Below, in pieces: positions 1 to 9,197 of a DNA stretch of 64,000 bases. The stretch comes from Bacteroidales bacterium UBA5515 (GTDB lineage: Bacteria; Bacteroidota; Bacteroidia; Bacteroidales; P3). The translations under genes and the position numbers were made by a program. Where the stretch lies: positions 94,150-158,149 of the forward strand of contig DIOL01000011.1 in assembly GCA_002423895.1 (NCBI GenBank). The letters run 5' to 3'. The notes beneath the pieces are model-generated. The model made no database searches. It was not told where the DNA came from and saw only the letters and a program-made list of their open reading frames with translations. The number at the start of each line of letters is the position of its first letter. The stretch's first letter is position 1.

Positions 1-68
1 ATCACGTCTCTACTTATTGATTAATGTTATTATTATGGAGAAAAATGAATATTTTACCTTGAAAAAAT

Positions 69-171
69 AAAACGCTGTTTCAGTAAAATAAAGTAAAGAA
101 AGAAAAAATTAAAGTAAGGTTTCAGTAAAATGAAATAAGGAGTTAGTAAATTTGTTTAAATAAGCTAAGGA
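69..171. repeat. 21/22-bp periodic intergenic array A
   Basis: Four to five degenerate units begin at 69, 91, 112, 134 and 156 (lengths 22, 21, 22, 22). Recurring words are TTTCAGTAAAAT, AAGTAAGG and AATAAGGAGTTAGTAAAT. The array abuts the stop codon of xseB. The same words occur in reverse complement near 47.5 kb, so this is a dispersed family and not random low-complexity sequence. No reading frame is evident. Bases 1-68 show nothing I can name. Confidence 0.7.
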
Positions 172-384
172 TTAAATGTTGTTTTCGTTAGCTGAATTTA
201 TTTCATCACGAATTTTGTTTACGTCTTCGTTTACATTGCTTAGACTTTCTTTACATTCATCCAATAGAACTAACGCTTCTTGAATCTTTATAGTCATATC
301 GTCAATTGCTATATCACCACCTTCCAATTCTTTAACTATCTTGGTTAGTTCTTCAAATTTCTGAGTATAGTCTTTTGTTTTCAT
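172..384 (-). CDS. xseB: exodeoxyribonuclease VII small subunit
   Basis: This 70-residue protein has the length and helical-hairpin character of XseB. The diagnostic N-terminal segment is present (YTQKFEELTKIVKELEGGDI), followed by a helix rich in Leu and Glu. XseB binds XseA to form exonuclease VII, a cytoplasmic enzyme that degrades single-stranded DNA from both ends. Its start lies 4 nt after the xseA stop codon, so the two subunits are almost certainly co-transcribed and made together. The ATG is the only reasonable start. The identification rests on both sequence and partner context. Confidence 0.93.
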   Translation of the reverse strand: MKTKDYTQKFEELTKIVKELEGGDIAIDDMTIKIQEALVLLDECKESLSNVNEDVNKIRDEINSANENNI

Positions 385-388
385 GTTT

Positions 389-1513
389 CTATTCTTTATC
401 GTTTACTGTTGAAATTACCTTTCCGTCTGAAAATAGTGTAACTAATTGATCCCCTTTTTTAAGTTCAGAGGCTGATGTAATTATTTTATCTTTTAGGTAT
501 GAAATGGAGTATCCTCTTTTTAAAAGATTTTTGGGGTCAAGGAGTTTTAAAACTTGTTGATAATTGGCAAGGGTTTGAGTTTCTCTTTCTATTCGTCTTG
601 ATGCAATATTAAAAAGGTTAAGTTTAATTTCTTTGATTTGTTGATCAAAATTAACAAAGCGTTTGATTATAAAATCAGCAAGTTCAGTAGGTGTGATAGC
701 AGTTTTATTAGAAACCATTTCGCTAACGGTTTCGTTGGTTGAGTGCCCAATTCCAGTTAAAACTGGCAAAGGATAGGAGGCAATACGTTTAACTAATTCA
801 TAATTATTATAGCAAGCCAAACCAATATCTCCACCTCCACCACGAATAATTAAAACTGCATCAAAATGATCTTTAACAATTTCAATTGCATCTAATGCAA
901 TAAGCAAAGATTCAACAGCATTATCCCCTTGCAAAAGAGAAGGGAAGAGCATGGTGAAAAGTTTGTAGGGTTGTTTCTCCTCATTTATTATATTCATAAA
1001 GTCGGAATACCCTTTGCTGGTTTGAACTGAAATGATTGCAAGCCTTTGAGGTAAAAGAGGCAAGAGAAGTTTTTTATTTTTATCCCAAAGTCCTTCTTCT
1101 TTTATCTTTCTAATTGTATCTAACCTTTCTTTCTCCAATTCTCCAAGAGTGAAAAGTGGGTCAATATCAATAATTCTTAAAGATAATCCATAAAGAGCAT
1201 CAAACTGAATTCTACAATAAATAAGTACTGTTATACCATCCTTAATTGGCTCTTTGGTTGTGGAAACAAACTTTGTGTTTATTCTTTCAAAATCATCTTT
1301 CCAAATTAGTGATCTAACTTGAGCAACAATTTTGTTATCTTGTTTTTCAACCAAATCAGGATAAGCATGTCCTGAATGAACATAATGATTTAGTTTCATC
1401 AAATCGGCTTTAACCCAAAACGAAGAGGTGTAGCGATTAAGTAAGGTGTTTTGAATGCTTCTTAAGGCTTCTAAAAGGGTGAAGTATTTAATGCCATTTT
1501 CTTCTTTTGCCAT
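389..1513 (-). CDS. xseA: exodeoxyribonuclease VII large subunit
   Basis: A 374-aa catalytic subunit of exonuclease VII. An N-terminal OB-fold spans about residues 18-120 (VKADLMKLNHYVHSGHAYPD). The conserved catalytic core follows, with RGGGGD (224-229), GIGHSTNET (254-262) and TPTELAD (274-280). The C-terminal tail LLKRGYSISYLKDK is typical of the family. At 374 residues it is shorter than many XseA proteins of 400-450 aa, mainly because the coiled coil before the tail is short. The usual GHETD motif reads GHSTN here, a variation whose effect I cannot judge. It lies between a secreted repeat protein (2-nt gap) and xseB (4-nt gap) on the same strand. Confidence 0.93.
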   Translation of the reverse strand: MAKEENGIKYFTLLEALRSIQNTLLNRYTSSFWVKADLMKLNHYVHSGHAYPDLVEKQDNKIVAQVRSLIWKDDFERINTKFVSTTKEPIKDGITVLIYCRIQFDALYGLSLRIIDIDPLFTLGELEKERLDTIRKIKEEGLWDKNKKLLLPLLPQRLAIISVQTSKGYSDFMNIINEEKQPYKLFTMLFPSLLQGDNAVESLLIALDAIEIVKDHFDAVLIIRGGGGDIGLACYNNYELVKRIASYPLPVLTGIGHSTNETVSEMVSNKTAITPTELADFIIKRFVNFDQQIKEIKLNLFNIASRRIERETQTLANYQQVLKLLDPKNLLKRGYSISYLKDKIITSASELKKGDQLVTLFSDGKVISTVNDKE

Positions 1514-1515
1514 AT

Positions 1516-3720
1516 TTAATTGTTTTTACGCCAACTAATCAAATATTTATTATAGCTCTTATAGAAATCCTTAAACCATTTATCATTCTTAAACTTATCG
1601 TCAATCAAATTGCTTTCTCTAATCTTGTCAGGACGATTTACAACATCCAAAGACATCATCATACCAATTTTCTTTTGTGCGTCCTTAGTCTGTTTTCTCT
1701 TAAAGCCCATATCTTTCAATGCTCCCAATGCTTCCAAAGAGCCAAAGTATAAACGATACTTAACCATTTCCTCAATTGACTTAATAACCAATTCGCTATT
1801 ATTGGTGTTGTATAATATCTTTCTTAATGGGAGATGCTCAACGCTCATTTCCACAAGCTTGTTATCGTTCCAAAACTCTTCCAATTCTGCGTAAGTTTTA
1901 ATGAAAAGCAAGGTGTCTTTATTCTCCAAATTCTTCATTACCACTTCTTTCTTATTGACGTATTCTAATGGCTTTTCAATTTGGCGTTTCAGTTGACGAA
2001 TTTTTTGCTTGTCTAATCTACACTCTGAGGAGCCTTTCACTTGCATTGCTGTTGTAATTAGCTCATCAGCCCTATAGAAGTCATTTCTTCTAACACAATC
2101 CAATATATTATAAACAAACACATCAATCTCATCTTGTTTCTTTTGGCAAACCTTTTGGTCAATAACCCTCAAATAGCTATTCATTATATTAATAATGGTT
2201 GGGTCTTGTTGCATTTTGTAGGTTGTAATCAAATCGTTAGTAATGCCCACCAAGCTATCTGCCTTTGCAACATCGCCTTGAAAGATTGAATATTCAGCAG
2301 CAGACATTCTCCTTGCAGTTATTTCCCTAATGGCAGAGGTGTACATCTTTTCAACCTCTTGCTTTTCTGCATCAATCTTAGCTAAACGATTTGCTTTCTC
2401 CAAAACCTCTAAGGCTTTATCGTAGTTGCTTACGGTCATAAAAGTGCGAGACTCATAAAACTTATCATCAATCTCTTTTCTTAAGCTCTTGGTTTTAGTT
2501 TGTTCAACAGCTAATGATTTTTCAGGGAGTTTATTTTCGGAGGAAGGAATAAATTGTTTCTCTATCTCCTTAACCTTTTCTTGTGCATTGCTTATGCTAT
2601 CCTTAACATATTGAGCATATTGATGAGTGTAGCCTTCCACAGGAGCAGCATTTTCAATGGAGTCAAGTTTCATATCCACAGGAGTTGTTGTTCCTTGCAT
2701 TGATGCCAATGTTTTAAGAACTCCAGCCTCATATTCTCCTCCAACCAATGCAACAAGCTCTTTAGTCTTTCTAATTAAATCAATTTTTGCTTCATTATTC
2801 TTTGCACTATAGAGGTTTTTAATTTGTCCAATGTAGGAATCAACCACTCCACGAACCAATCCCTCAAAGCTTGTGGTGTCGGTAATGGATTGACGGTTTC
2901 TTTGGAAGTAATCGTAAGTGTTTTGAACAAAATCTCCAGCAACATCACTCCTCCCAATCTCCATTGCTTTCTTGCTTACGGTTATATGCTCGTTATATAT
3001 GCCTGTCTTACAAAAATCCAAATTCTTCTTAATTACAGCCTTATTGCAAATGCCATAAATATCTGCTTGACAATAGGAATCTAACTCTGTTAGAATATCA
3101 ACAGCATAAGCATACTTTCCTTGATTGATTAGGGATAATGACTTCAGAAGGTTTTTATCATAAGCAAAGGCAATTAGATTTTGACAAAGGAGTTTCTCCT
3201 CCTCATCGGGCTGCATTTGCGAAAGGATATTTGTCAAACGATTGGTTGCTCCAACAATTTTACCACTATCCAAGCTTATCTTAGCCAATTCATAGTTCAC
3301 CATAACATTCTTGGAATCGTAAACAAGAGCTTTATTCAAGAATTCAACAGCTTTCGCTTTCTCATTGTTTGCAACAAAACCAACTGCTTTCCTGTAAAAC
3401 CAGTCGCCAACTCTTGGCTCAAGGAAATTAACCATTTCTTTGTTTTGCTTAACCAAAGTCTTTAGCTCAAACCATTTAGCATAAATCAAGTTATCAGATT
3501 TATATGTCTCATACTTATCCAAAGTTTTATTGGCATTTAGTAGTTGAGAATTGTAAACAGGAATCATATCAAGCTTTTCAGAGGAGAAAGCAGAAACAAT
3601 GGTTATTTGCTTTTGTAAATCGGATATTATATCTTTTCTTTGTTGGTCGGAAAGAGTTTGACAATAGGAAATAAGAGATATTAGAATTAAGGATAGGGTT
3701 ATAGTGAATCGTTTTAGCAT
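1516..3720 (-). CDS. secreted helical-repeat (TPR-like) protein, unknown function
   Basis: A 734-aa protein with a clear Sec signal peptide (hydrophobic residues 5-18, then SYCQ at about 18-21), so it is exported to the periplasm or cell surface. The mature part is almost wholly alpha-helical. It contains TPR-like stretches such as KAKAVEFLNKALVYDSKN (about 120-137) and NYDKALEVLEKANRLAKID, plus charged coiled-coil segments near 355-400. I recognise no enzymatic motif. It is the first gene of a set with xseA and xseB (2-nt gap to xseA), a placement that probably reflects genome organisation more than shared function. A TATTTTTG -7-like element reads leftward at 3756-3763. Confidence 0.7.
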   Translation of the reverse strand: MLKRFTITLSLILISLISYCQTLSDQQRKDIISDLQKQITIVSAFSSEKLDMIPVYNSQLLNANKTLDKYETYKSDNLIYAKWFELKTLVKQNKEMVNFLEPRVGDWFYRKAVGFVANNEKAKAVEFLNKALVYDSKNVMVNYELAKISLDSGKIVGATNRLTNILSQMQPDEEEKLLCQNLIAFAYDKNLLKSLSLINQGKYAYAVDILTELDSYCQADIYGICNKAVIKKNLDFCKTGIYNEHITVSKKAMEIGRSDVAGDFVQNTYDYFQRNRQSITDTTSFEGLVRGVVDSYIGQIKNLYSAKNNEAKIDLIRKTKELVALVGGEYEAGVLKTLASMQGTTTPVDMKLDSIENAAPVEGYTHQYAQYVKDSISNAQEKVKEIEKQFIPSSENKLPEKSLAVEQTKTKSLRKEIDDKFYESRTFMTVSNYDKALEVLEKANRLAKIDAEKQEVEKMYTSAIREITARRMSAAEYSIFQGDVAKADSLVGITNDLITTYKMQQDPTIINIMNSYLRVIDQKVCQKKQDEIDVFVYNILDCVRRNDFYRADELITTAMQVKGSSECRLDKQKIRQLKRQIEKPLEYVNKKEVVMKNLENKDTLLFIKTYAELEEFWNDNKLVEMSVEHLPLRKILYNTNNSELVIKSIEEMVKYRLYFGSLEALGALKDMGFKRKQTKDAQKKIGMMMSLDVVNRPDKIRESNLIDDKFKNDKWFKDFYKSYNKYLISWRKNN

Positions 3721-3771
3721 TTCAATAATTTACGTTATGGATTAAAAATAAAGTACAAAAATAATAATAAT

Positions 3772-3803
3772 TTCGCTAATGAAGATAAGATTAAGTATCT
3801 TTG
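3772..3803 (+). promoter_or_regulatory. Bacteroidota-type promoter for the lytic transglycosylase
   Basis: TTCG at 3772-3775, 20 nt, then TATCTTTG at 3796-3803 matches the -33/-7 promoter pattern of Bacteroidota. It lies 34 nt upstream of the ATG at 3838. Confidence 0.6.
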
Positions 3804-3837
3804 CAATAGTAACGAAAAAAACAAAAGGTTAATTGTA

Positions 3838-4827
3838 ATGAAAAAAAGTTGGATTAAGGAATTGAGTATTGTGGCTATAGTATTATCTTCCATTGCTATT
3901 ATTATGGGAATATTTGTAATGGCAAGAACTGCACCTGCAAATAGCGATAGTGAGTATATGGATATTGTTAAGCAGCATTATCAAAATTTTGCTCCACCCA
4001 TTCCTCAAAAGGTAGAGTTTTGTGGGAAGGAAATACCTTTGGATAATGTTTTTGTTAGAGAGGCTTTAGACAGAGAACTAACTTCCATTATGTACAATCA
4101 CTCAACAACTTTCTTAATTCTTAAAAGAGCACAACGTTATTTTCCCATAATTGAACCTTTGCTTAAAAGTCAGTCAGTTCCAGATGATATTAAATATTTG
4201 GCTGTTGCTGAAAGTGGATTAAATAATGTTGTTTCTCCTTCCAAGGCAGAGGGATTTTGGCAATTTTTACTTCCAACAGCAAAAGAATATGGATTGGATA
4301 CTTTGGATGGTTGGGATGAAAGATACGATTTGGAGAAATCTACAATTGCAGCATGCAAATATTTAAAACAGAAAAAAGAAGTATTTAGCGATTGGGCTTT
4401 AGCTTGTGCAGCATATAATTCTGGAGAAAGGTCAGTAAAGACAAGATTAAATGATCAAGGATGCAATAATTATTGGGATTTATACACCTACACCGAAACA
4501 GCAAGATATGTTTACAGAATTATAGCCTATAAGCTTATTATGGAAAACCCTCAACAATATGGCTATTATTTTAGACAGAAAGACACCTATCAACCAATTC
4601 CTACAAAAGAGATAATAGTTGACACAACAATCAACGACCTATATGCTTTTGCACAGCAAGTAGGAGTAAAGTATAATCATCTTCGTTTTCTAAATCCTTC
4701 AATAAGAGGAAACAAAATTTATAATAAGAATAACAAAAAGCTTAGAATATATTTGCCTCAAAAGAATGGTCTATCTTGGGATTATCTAACAAGAGATATG
4801 CAAAACGAACAAATGATAATTGAATAA
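3838..4827 (+). CDS. membrane-anchored lytic transglycosylase (SLT domain, LysM-like tail)
   Basis: A 329-aa protein with an N-terminal membrane anchor or signal (about 8-30). The SLT-family domain contains AVAESGLNN, whose glutamate (E125) is the expected catalytic acid. GFWQFLLPTAKEYGL and ACAAYNSGE complete the fold. Such enzymes cleave peptidoglycan between MurNAc and GlcNAc with formation of the 1,6-anhydro end. The C-terminal 70 residues (TTINDLYAFAQQVGVKYNHL and following) look like a degenerate LysM peptidoglycan-binding module, which makes the protein MltD-like. It is monocistronic, with its own promoter upstream and an array plus terminator downstream. Confidence 0.88.
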   Translation: MKKSWIKELSIVAIVLSSIAIIMGIFVMARTAPANSDSEYMDIVKQHYQNFAPPIPQKVEFCGKEIPLDNVFVREALDRELTSIMYNHSTTFLILKRAQRYFPIIEPLLKSQSVPDDIKYLAVAESGLNNVVSPSKAEGFWQFLLPTAKEYGLDTLDGWDERYDLEKSTIAACKYLKQKKEVFSDWALACAAYNSGERSVKTRLNDQGCNNYWDLYTYTETARYVYRIIAYKLIMENPQQYGYYFRQKDTYQPIPTKEIIVDTTINDLYAFAQQVGVKYNHLRFLNPSIRGNKIYNKNNKKLRIYLPQKNGLSWDYLTRDMQNEQMIIE

Positions 4828-4876
4828 AATTGATTGAGAATTAAAGAGAGAAAACTTTAATCCCATTATCAAGAAA

Positions 4877-4982
4877 AAAGTCCCGATATAATTAAAAATA
4901 TATCAATCATATTTTAAAATATATCAGATATATTTTTGAATAAGTCAATCATATTTTCAAATAAGTCCCTTTAAATTTTTGT
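4877..4982. repeat. 21-bp periodic intergenic array B
   Basis: Units start at 4877, 4899, 4920, 4941 and 4962 (spacing 22, 21, 21, 21). Each begins with TATATC, TAAGTC or AAAGTC, followed by an AT tract such as AATCATATTTT. Parts are dyad-symmetric (TATATCAGATATA at 4920-4932). The array sits in the gap between two convergent genes, just before the shared terminator. Its motifs recur at 20.97 kb and 47.64 kb. Confidence 0.75.
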
Positions 4983-5003
4983 TTTAATTGAAATAGGGAT
5001 ATA

Positions 5004-5043
5004 AAAAAACGAGGATTAAAATTAATTAACCCTCGTTTTTCTT
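5004..5043. terminator. bidirectional intrinsic terminator
   Basis: AAAAACGAGG and CCTCGTTTTT form a GC-capped stem with A and T runs on either side, so it can act in both directions. It lies between the convergent transglycosylase and coiled-coil lipoprotein genes. Confidence 0.75.
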
Positions 5044-5061
5044 TATGTAATTTAATGTATT

Positions 5062-5928
5062 TTAGTCAACTTTTATAATTAGGCAACGATTTCCTTTCCA
5101 GAATTGTTCTGGGTTGGTAATACGGATTGAAGTTGGTGCTTTAATATCGCCTTCCAATGAATAAGAAGAAGCTGGGTGAGAAGTAACTATTTCAACTCTC
5201 TTTCCTGTTAATGCAATTTCTTGAGTGTTGCGAATATCTATTTTAGTGAAGTTTGTATAGTCAGCATTTGAAGATAAAACAGATGATTTACCAATTCCAA
5301 TAAAACCACCCTTACGATCAATAATATTCTTGCTTAAAAGTTCTTTTTTAGTTCCAATAACGAAGTAAGCTGTGTTCTTTTCATCTTCAATCTTCATTAT
5401 TTGAGCATCTCTTTGTTTTGCTTTTTCATTCAAATCAGCAACATTTTTATTTAAGTTATCAATTTGAATGTTTTTCTTTGCTAATTCAGCAGTTAAAGCT
5501 TGAATTTGTTCTTCTTGTTCTTTTATTCTTGATTCAAGATTCTTTACAAAAATTTTCAATTGTTCGTTCTCCTTGTTGTTCTTTTGCATCTTGGAGTTAA
5601 CATTTGCAATTTTTCTCTTGTTTTCAGCCAAAAGATTATTTATTGTTTCAATCTTTTCTTTAATACTTACCTTAGTGTCTTTAGACATTTCGCCAGAAGT
5701 ATTGGCAACTTTTGACACATTAGTATATTTGCTTGTAACTTCAGTTAGAGAGGAGTCAATTTGGTTAAGTTCCATAAATAGATTTTCCAAATCACCATCT
5801 TTAACAGACATTATTTGAGCAAAGGAATCTTGTAATTGTTTTTCCCTTGCAAGTTGTTCTTTATCGTTTTGGCAACTAAACATCATTGCAGAAACGATTA
5901 AACCGATGATTAACAAACTTTTCTTCAT
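5062..5928 (-). CDS. coiled-coil lipoprotein, unknown function
   Basis: A 288-aa protein with a lipoprotein signal peptide (lipobox MFSC, lipidated Cys at about 19). A long coiled coil follows over about residues 70-170 (KIANVNSKMQKNNKENEQLK, RIKEQEEQIQALTAELAKK). The C-terminal domain of about 110 residues looks beta-rich and contains FVIGTKKELLSKNIIDRKGG. I recall proteins of this layout in Bacteroidota, annotated only as hypothetical. The arrangement suggests a periplasmic protein tethered to a membrane. It is transcribed alone, towards the transglycosylase, and shares a terminator with it. No enzyme motif is visible. Confidence 0.75.
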   Translation of the reverse strand: MKKSLLIIGLIVSAMMFSCQNDKEQLAREKQLQDSFAQIMSVKDGDLENLFMELNQIDSSLTEVTSKYTNVSKVANTSGEMSKDTKVSIKEKIETINNLLAENKRKIANVNSKMQKNNKENEQLKIFVKNLESRIKEQEEQIQALTAELAKKNIQIDNLNKNVADLNEKAKQRDAQIMKIEDEKNTAYFVIGTKKELLSKNIIDRKGGFIGIGKSSVLSSNADYTNFTKIDIRNTQEIALTGKRVEIVTSHPASSYSLEGDIKAPTSIRITNPEQFWKGNRCLIIKVD

Positions 5929-6109
5929 ACAAAAAAGGGTTTAATGTTTATAAGAATTAATATTATATTAGCATTTTAAGCTACAAAGATAATAAAAAAT
6001 ATTAGATTACAAATTAATCAACAGGTTATTGAAAGAATATTTAAGACGAGGAATCAATAATTAGCTCGCAAAAAAGTAGTATTATTGCAAATTATTTTAA
6101 CCACAAAAA

Positions 6110-8935
6110 ATGAAAGAAGACAAACTCGAAATTTTTGGTGCTAAGGCTCATAACTTGCAAAACATATCTCTTGCAATGCCAAGAAATTCTCTTATAACCA
6201 TAACAGGTTTGAGTGGGAGTGGAAAGTCCTCATTGGCCTTTGACACCATTTACGCAGAAGGACAAAGAAGATACTTAGAAACCTTTTCAGCATATATTCG
6301 CTACTATTTAGGTTCAATGGCAAGACCAGACGTTGAGAAAATCACTGGACTTTCTCCAGTAATCTCCATTGAACAAAAAACAACAAATAAAAACCCTCGT
6401 TCAACAGTAGGTACAACAACTGAAATTTATGACCTTATTCGTCTTCTCTATGCAAGAGCTTCCGATGCTTATTCCATTAACACTGGAGAGAAAATGGTTA
6501 AGTATTCCGAGAAACAAATACTTGAAATAATTGAGACTAACTATTTAGACAAAACAGTTTTAATACTTGCTCCAGTTGTTAAGGCAAGAAAAGGACATTA
6601 CAGAGAATTATTTGTTTCCACTGCAAAGAAAGGATTTTTGAAGGTAAGAGTTGATGGAGAGATATTAAATATTTCAACAGGATTGCAATTGGACAGATAT
6701 AAGATACACGATATTGAAATTGTTATTGACAAACTGAAAATCAATCCTGAAAACACTACAAGGCTTAAAAAATCTGTTGAGGTTGCTTTTAAACATGGTA
6801 ATGGTACAATGATGATAATTGATGATGAAAATCAAATTCGCTATTTGAGTCGTCAACTAATGTGTCCAACCACAGGAATATCTTATCCAGAACCACAGCC
6901 CAACACTTTCTCTTTCAATTCTCCTTATGGAGCTTGCCCTCATTGCAATGGATTGGGAGAAACCACTCAGGTTAATATTCAGAAACTAATACCCGATGAC
7001 TCTAAATCTCTAAATGAAGGAGGTTTGGTGCCTCTTGGAATTCCAAATAAAAGCTCATGGTTTACCAAACAATTGGAAGCGTTAGCAAAGAAGATGGATT
7101 TCACTCTCGACACTCCAATTAAGGATATAAGCGATGAAGCAATGCAAATTCTTCTTTATGGTTCAGATATGGAACTTGAAACCTATGACTCCAATCTTGG
7201 AATAAGGTCATTGAGTAAGGATAGATTTCAAGGCGTTGTTAACTTCATTAACTCTCAATGTGGAGAGAACATGCCTGCTTCAATTCAAAAATGGGCAAGT
7301 AGTTTTATGAATAATGTTCAATGTCCTCACTGTAATGGTAAACGCTTAAGACCAGAATCTCTTCAATTTAAGATTGATGACAAAAACATTGCTGAGCTTG
7401 CTCAAATGGACATTAAAGACTTGGCAATTTGGAGTGAAACCATTTTGGAAAAGATGCCAAAGAGGAAACAGGAAATTGCAAGGGAAATTTTAAGAGAGAT
7501 AAACACTAAAATAAAATTCCTTTTAGATGTTGGCTTAGGCTATTTGAGCCTTAACCGTCAAACAAGAACACTTTCAGGAGGAGAATCACAGAGAATACGT
7601 TTAGCAACTCAAATAGGTTCAGAGCTTGTAAATGTATTATATATTTTGGATGAGCCAAGCATAGGACTGCATCAAAAGGATAATGTAAAACTTATTCAAG
7701 CCCTCAAAAAACTAAGAGACTTGGGTAATAGTGTAATTGTGGTTGAACACGACAAGGAAATGATTACCGAAAGTGATTGGATATGTGACATTGGTCCAGG
7801 TGCAGGAGTTAATGGAGGTAAAATAATCTTTAATGGAACACCTCAAGAATTAGTTCAATCTGATGTAAGTTCCATAACAGGAGACTACATTAAAGGAATA
7901 AGAAAAATTGAAATTCCAAAAGAAAGAAGAAAAGGAAATGGAAAATCAATAGAGATAATAGGGTGCACTGGACATAATTTAAAGAATATTGATGTTAAGA
8001 TACCTCTTGGAATGTTTATATGCGTTACAGGAGTTTCAGGAAGTGGTAAATCCTCACTAATCAATAATACCCTTCACCCAATACTTAGCAAACATTTCTA
8101 TCGTTCTGACAAAAATCCATTGTCTTACAAGAAAATTAAAGGGATAGATAATATAGACAAGGTAATTGAAATTGACCAATATCCAATAGGAAGAACTCCA
8201 CGTTCAAACCCAGCAACCTTTATTGGAGTGTTTGATGAAATAAGAAAGGTTTTTGCTTCATTGCCAACAGCCAAAATTAGAAACTATCAGGCAGGAAGAT
8301 TTTCTTTCAATGTAAAGGGAGGAAGATGCGAAACCTGTCAAGGAGCAGGAGTAAAGCAAATTGAAATGTCTTTCTTGCCTGATGTTTATGTAACTTGTCA
8401 AGACTGTAATGGCAAAAGATATAATAGAGAAACCCTTGAGGTCAGATATAAGGGAAAATCAATCAGTGATGTTTTGAATATGAGTTTTGAAGAAGCAGCA
8501 ATATTCTTTGAAAATCATCCAAAAATTAAACGTCAGTTATCAGTAGTTAAAGATGTTGGACTTGGATACATAACACTTGGACAACCTTCCACAACTCTTT
8601 CGGGAGGAGAATCTCAAAGAATTAAACTTGCAGCCGAATTGGGTAAATTGGAAACAGGAAACACTCTTTACATTTTAGATGAGCCAACAACAGGACTGCA
8701 TTTTGAGGATATAAGAATTTTACTGGAAGTTCTGGATAAACTGGTGCTGAGAGGAAATTCAATGATTGTAATTGAACATAATCTTGATGTTATTAAGGTT
8801 GCAGACTATATAATAGATCTTGGTAAAGATGGAGGAAAGGCTGGAGGAGAAATAGTTGCAGAAGGAACACCAGAAGAAATAATCAAAAATCCTAATTCTA
8901 TAACAGGAGAATATCTCAAAAAAGAGATGCAATAA
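6110..8935 (+). CDS. uvrA: excinuclease ABC subunit A
   Basis: A 941-aa UvrA, the damage-recognition ATPase of nucleotide excision repair, with both ABC modules complete. Walker A sequences are GLSGSGKSS (about 33-41) and GVSGSGKSS (about 641). The signatures LSGGESQRI occur near 487 and 830. The C-terminal zinc module has CETC (about 740) and CQDC (about 764). The N-terminal zinc module reads CPTT...CPHC, so only three of the four classical cysteines are present; I believe this is common in Bacteroidota UvrA but cannot check here. CPHCNGKRL near 405 belongs to the inserted DNA-interaction region. The start ATG follows the -7-like box TATTATTG at 6080-6087. Confidence 0.97.
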   Translation: MKEDKLEIFGAKAHNLQNISLAMPRNSLITITGLSGSGKSSLAFDTIYAEGQRRYLETFSAYIRYYLGSMARPDVEKITGLSPVISIEQKTTNKNPRSTVGTTTEIYDLIRLLYARASDAYSINTGEKMVKYSEKQILEIIETNYLDKTVLILAPVVKARKGHYRELFVSTAKKGFLKVRVDGEILNISTGLQLDRYKIHDIEIVIDKLKINPENTTRLKKSVEVAFKHGNGTMMIIDDENQIRYLSRQLMCPTTGISYPEPQPNTFSFNSPYGACPHCNGLGETTQVNIQKLIPDDSKSLNEGGLVPLGIPNKSSWFTKQLEALAKKMDFTLDTPIKDISDEAMQILLYGSDMELETYDSNLGIRSLSKDRFQGVVNFINSQCGENMPASIQKWASSFMNNVQCPHCNGKRLRPESLQFKIDDKNIAELAQMDIKDLAIWSETILEKMPKRKQEIAREILREINTKIKFLLDVGLGYLSLNRQTRTLSGGESQRIRLATQIGSELVNVLYILDEPSIGLHQKDNVKLIQALKKLRDLGNSVIVVEHDKEMITESDWICDIGPGAGVNGGKIIFNGTPQELVQSDVSSITGDYIKGIRKIEIPKERRKGNGKSIEIIGCTGHNLKNIDVKIPLGMFICVTGVSGSGKSSLINNTLHPILSKHFYRSDKNPLSYKKIKGIDNIDKVIEIDQYPIGRTPRSNPATFIGVFDEIRKVFASLPTAKIRNYQAGRFSFNVKGGRCETCQGAGVKQIEMSFLPDVYVTCQDCNGKRYNRETLEVRYKGKSISDVLNMSFEEAAIFFENHPKIKRQLSVVKDVGLGYITLGQPSTTLSGGESQRIKLAAELGKLETGNTLYILDEPTTGLHFEDIRILLEVLDKLVLRGNSMIVIEHNLDVIKVADYIIDLGKDGGKAGGEIVAEGTPEEIIKNPNSITGEYLKKEMQ

Positions 8936-8977
8936 AGCAAGAGAAAACCAATAAAAAGTCAATTAAAGTCACATTAA

Positions 8978-9008
8978 TTTGTTTGTAATTGATTTTTTTG
9001 TAAATTTG
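8978..9008 (+). promoter_or_regulatory. consensus promoter for tRNA-Met
   Basis: TTTG at 8978-8981, 19 nt, then TAAATTTG at 9001-9008 is an exact match to the Bacteroidota housekeeping promoter. It ends 11 nt before the tRNA. Confidence 0.8.
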
Positions 9009-9019
9009 CACCCTCATTT

Positions 9020-9093
9020 GGCGGGGTAGCTCAGTTGGTTAGAGCGTCGGATTCATAACCCGGAGGTCACGAGTTCAACTCTCGTCCCCGCTA
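9020..9093 (+). tRNA. tRNA-Met (CAT anticodon), elongator type
   Basis: The sequence folds as a cloverleaf. The acceptor is GGCGGGG/CCCCGCT with a G-U first pair. The D arm is GCTC-AGTTGGTTA-GAGC. The anticodon loop TTCATAA carries CAT, and the T arm is ACGAG-TTCAACT-CTCGT. The anticodon stem TCGGA/CCCGG leaves an A-C mismatch next to the loop. The 3' CCA is not encoded (A is followed by CAAA). A CAT anticodon could also mark lysidine-modified tRNA-Ile, but the arms resemble elongator tRNA-Met. Confidence 0.93.
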
Positions 9094-9106
9094 CAAAACA
9101 AAAAAA

Positions 9107-9143
9107 GCGATTGATATTTAAAACATATCAGTCGCTTTTTTTT
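9107..9143 (+). terminator. intrinsic terminator after tRNA-Met
   Basis: GCGATTGATAT (9107-9117) pairs with ATATCAGTCGC (9125-9135), with one G-T pair, followed by a run of eight T. Confidence 0.85.
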
Positions 9144-9197
9144 ATTCCCAATCATATCCTAAATCCTCCCCAACAAACTCCAAAAACCATTTCCAAA

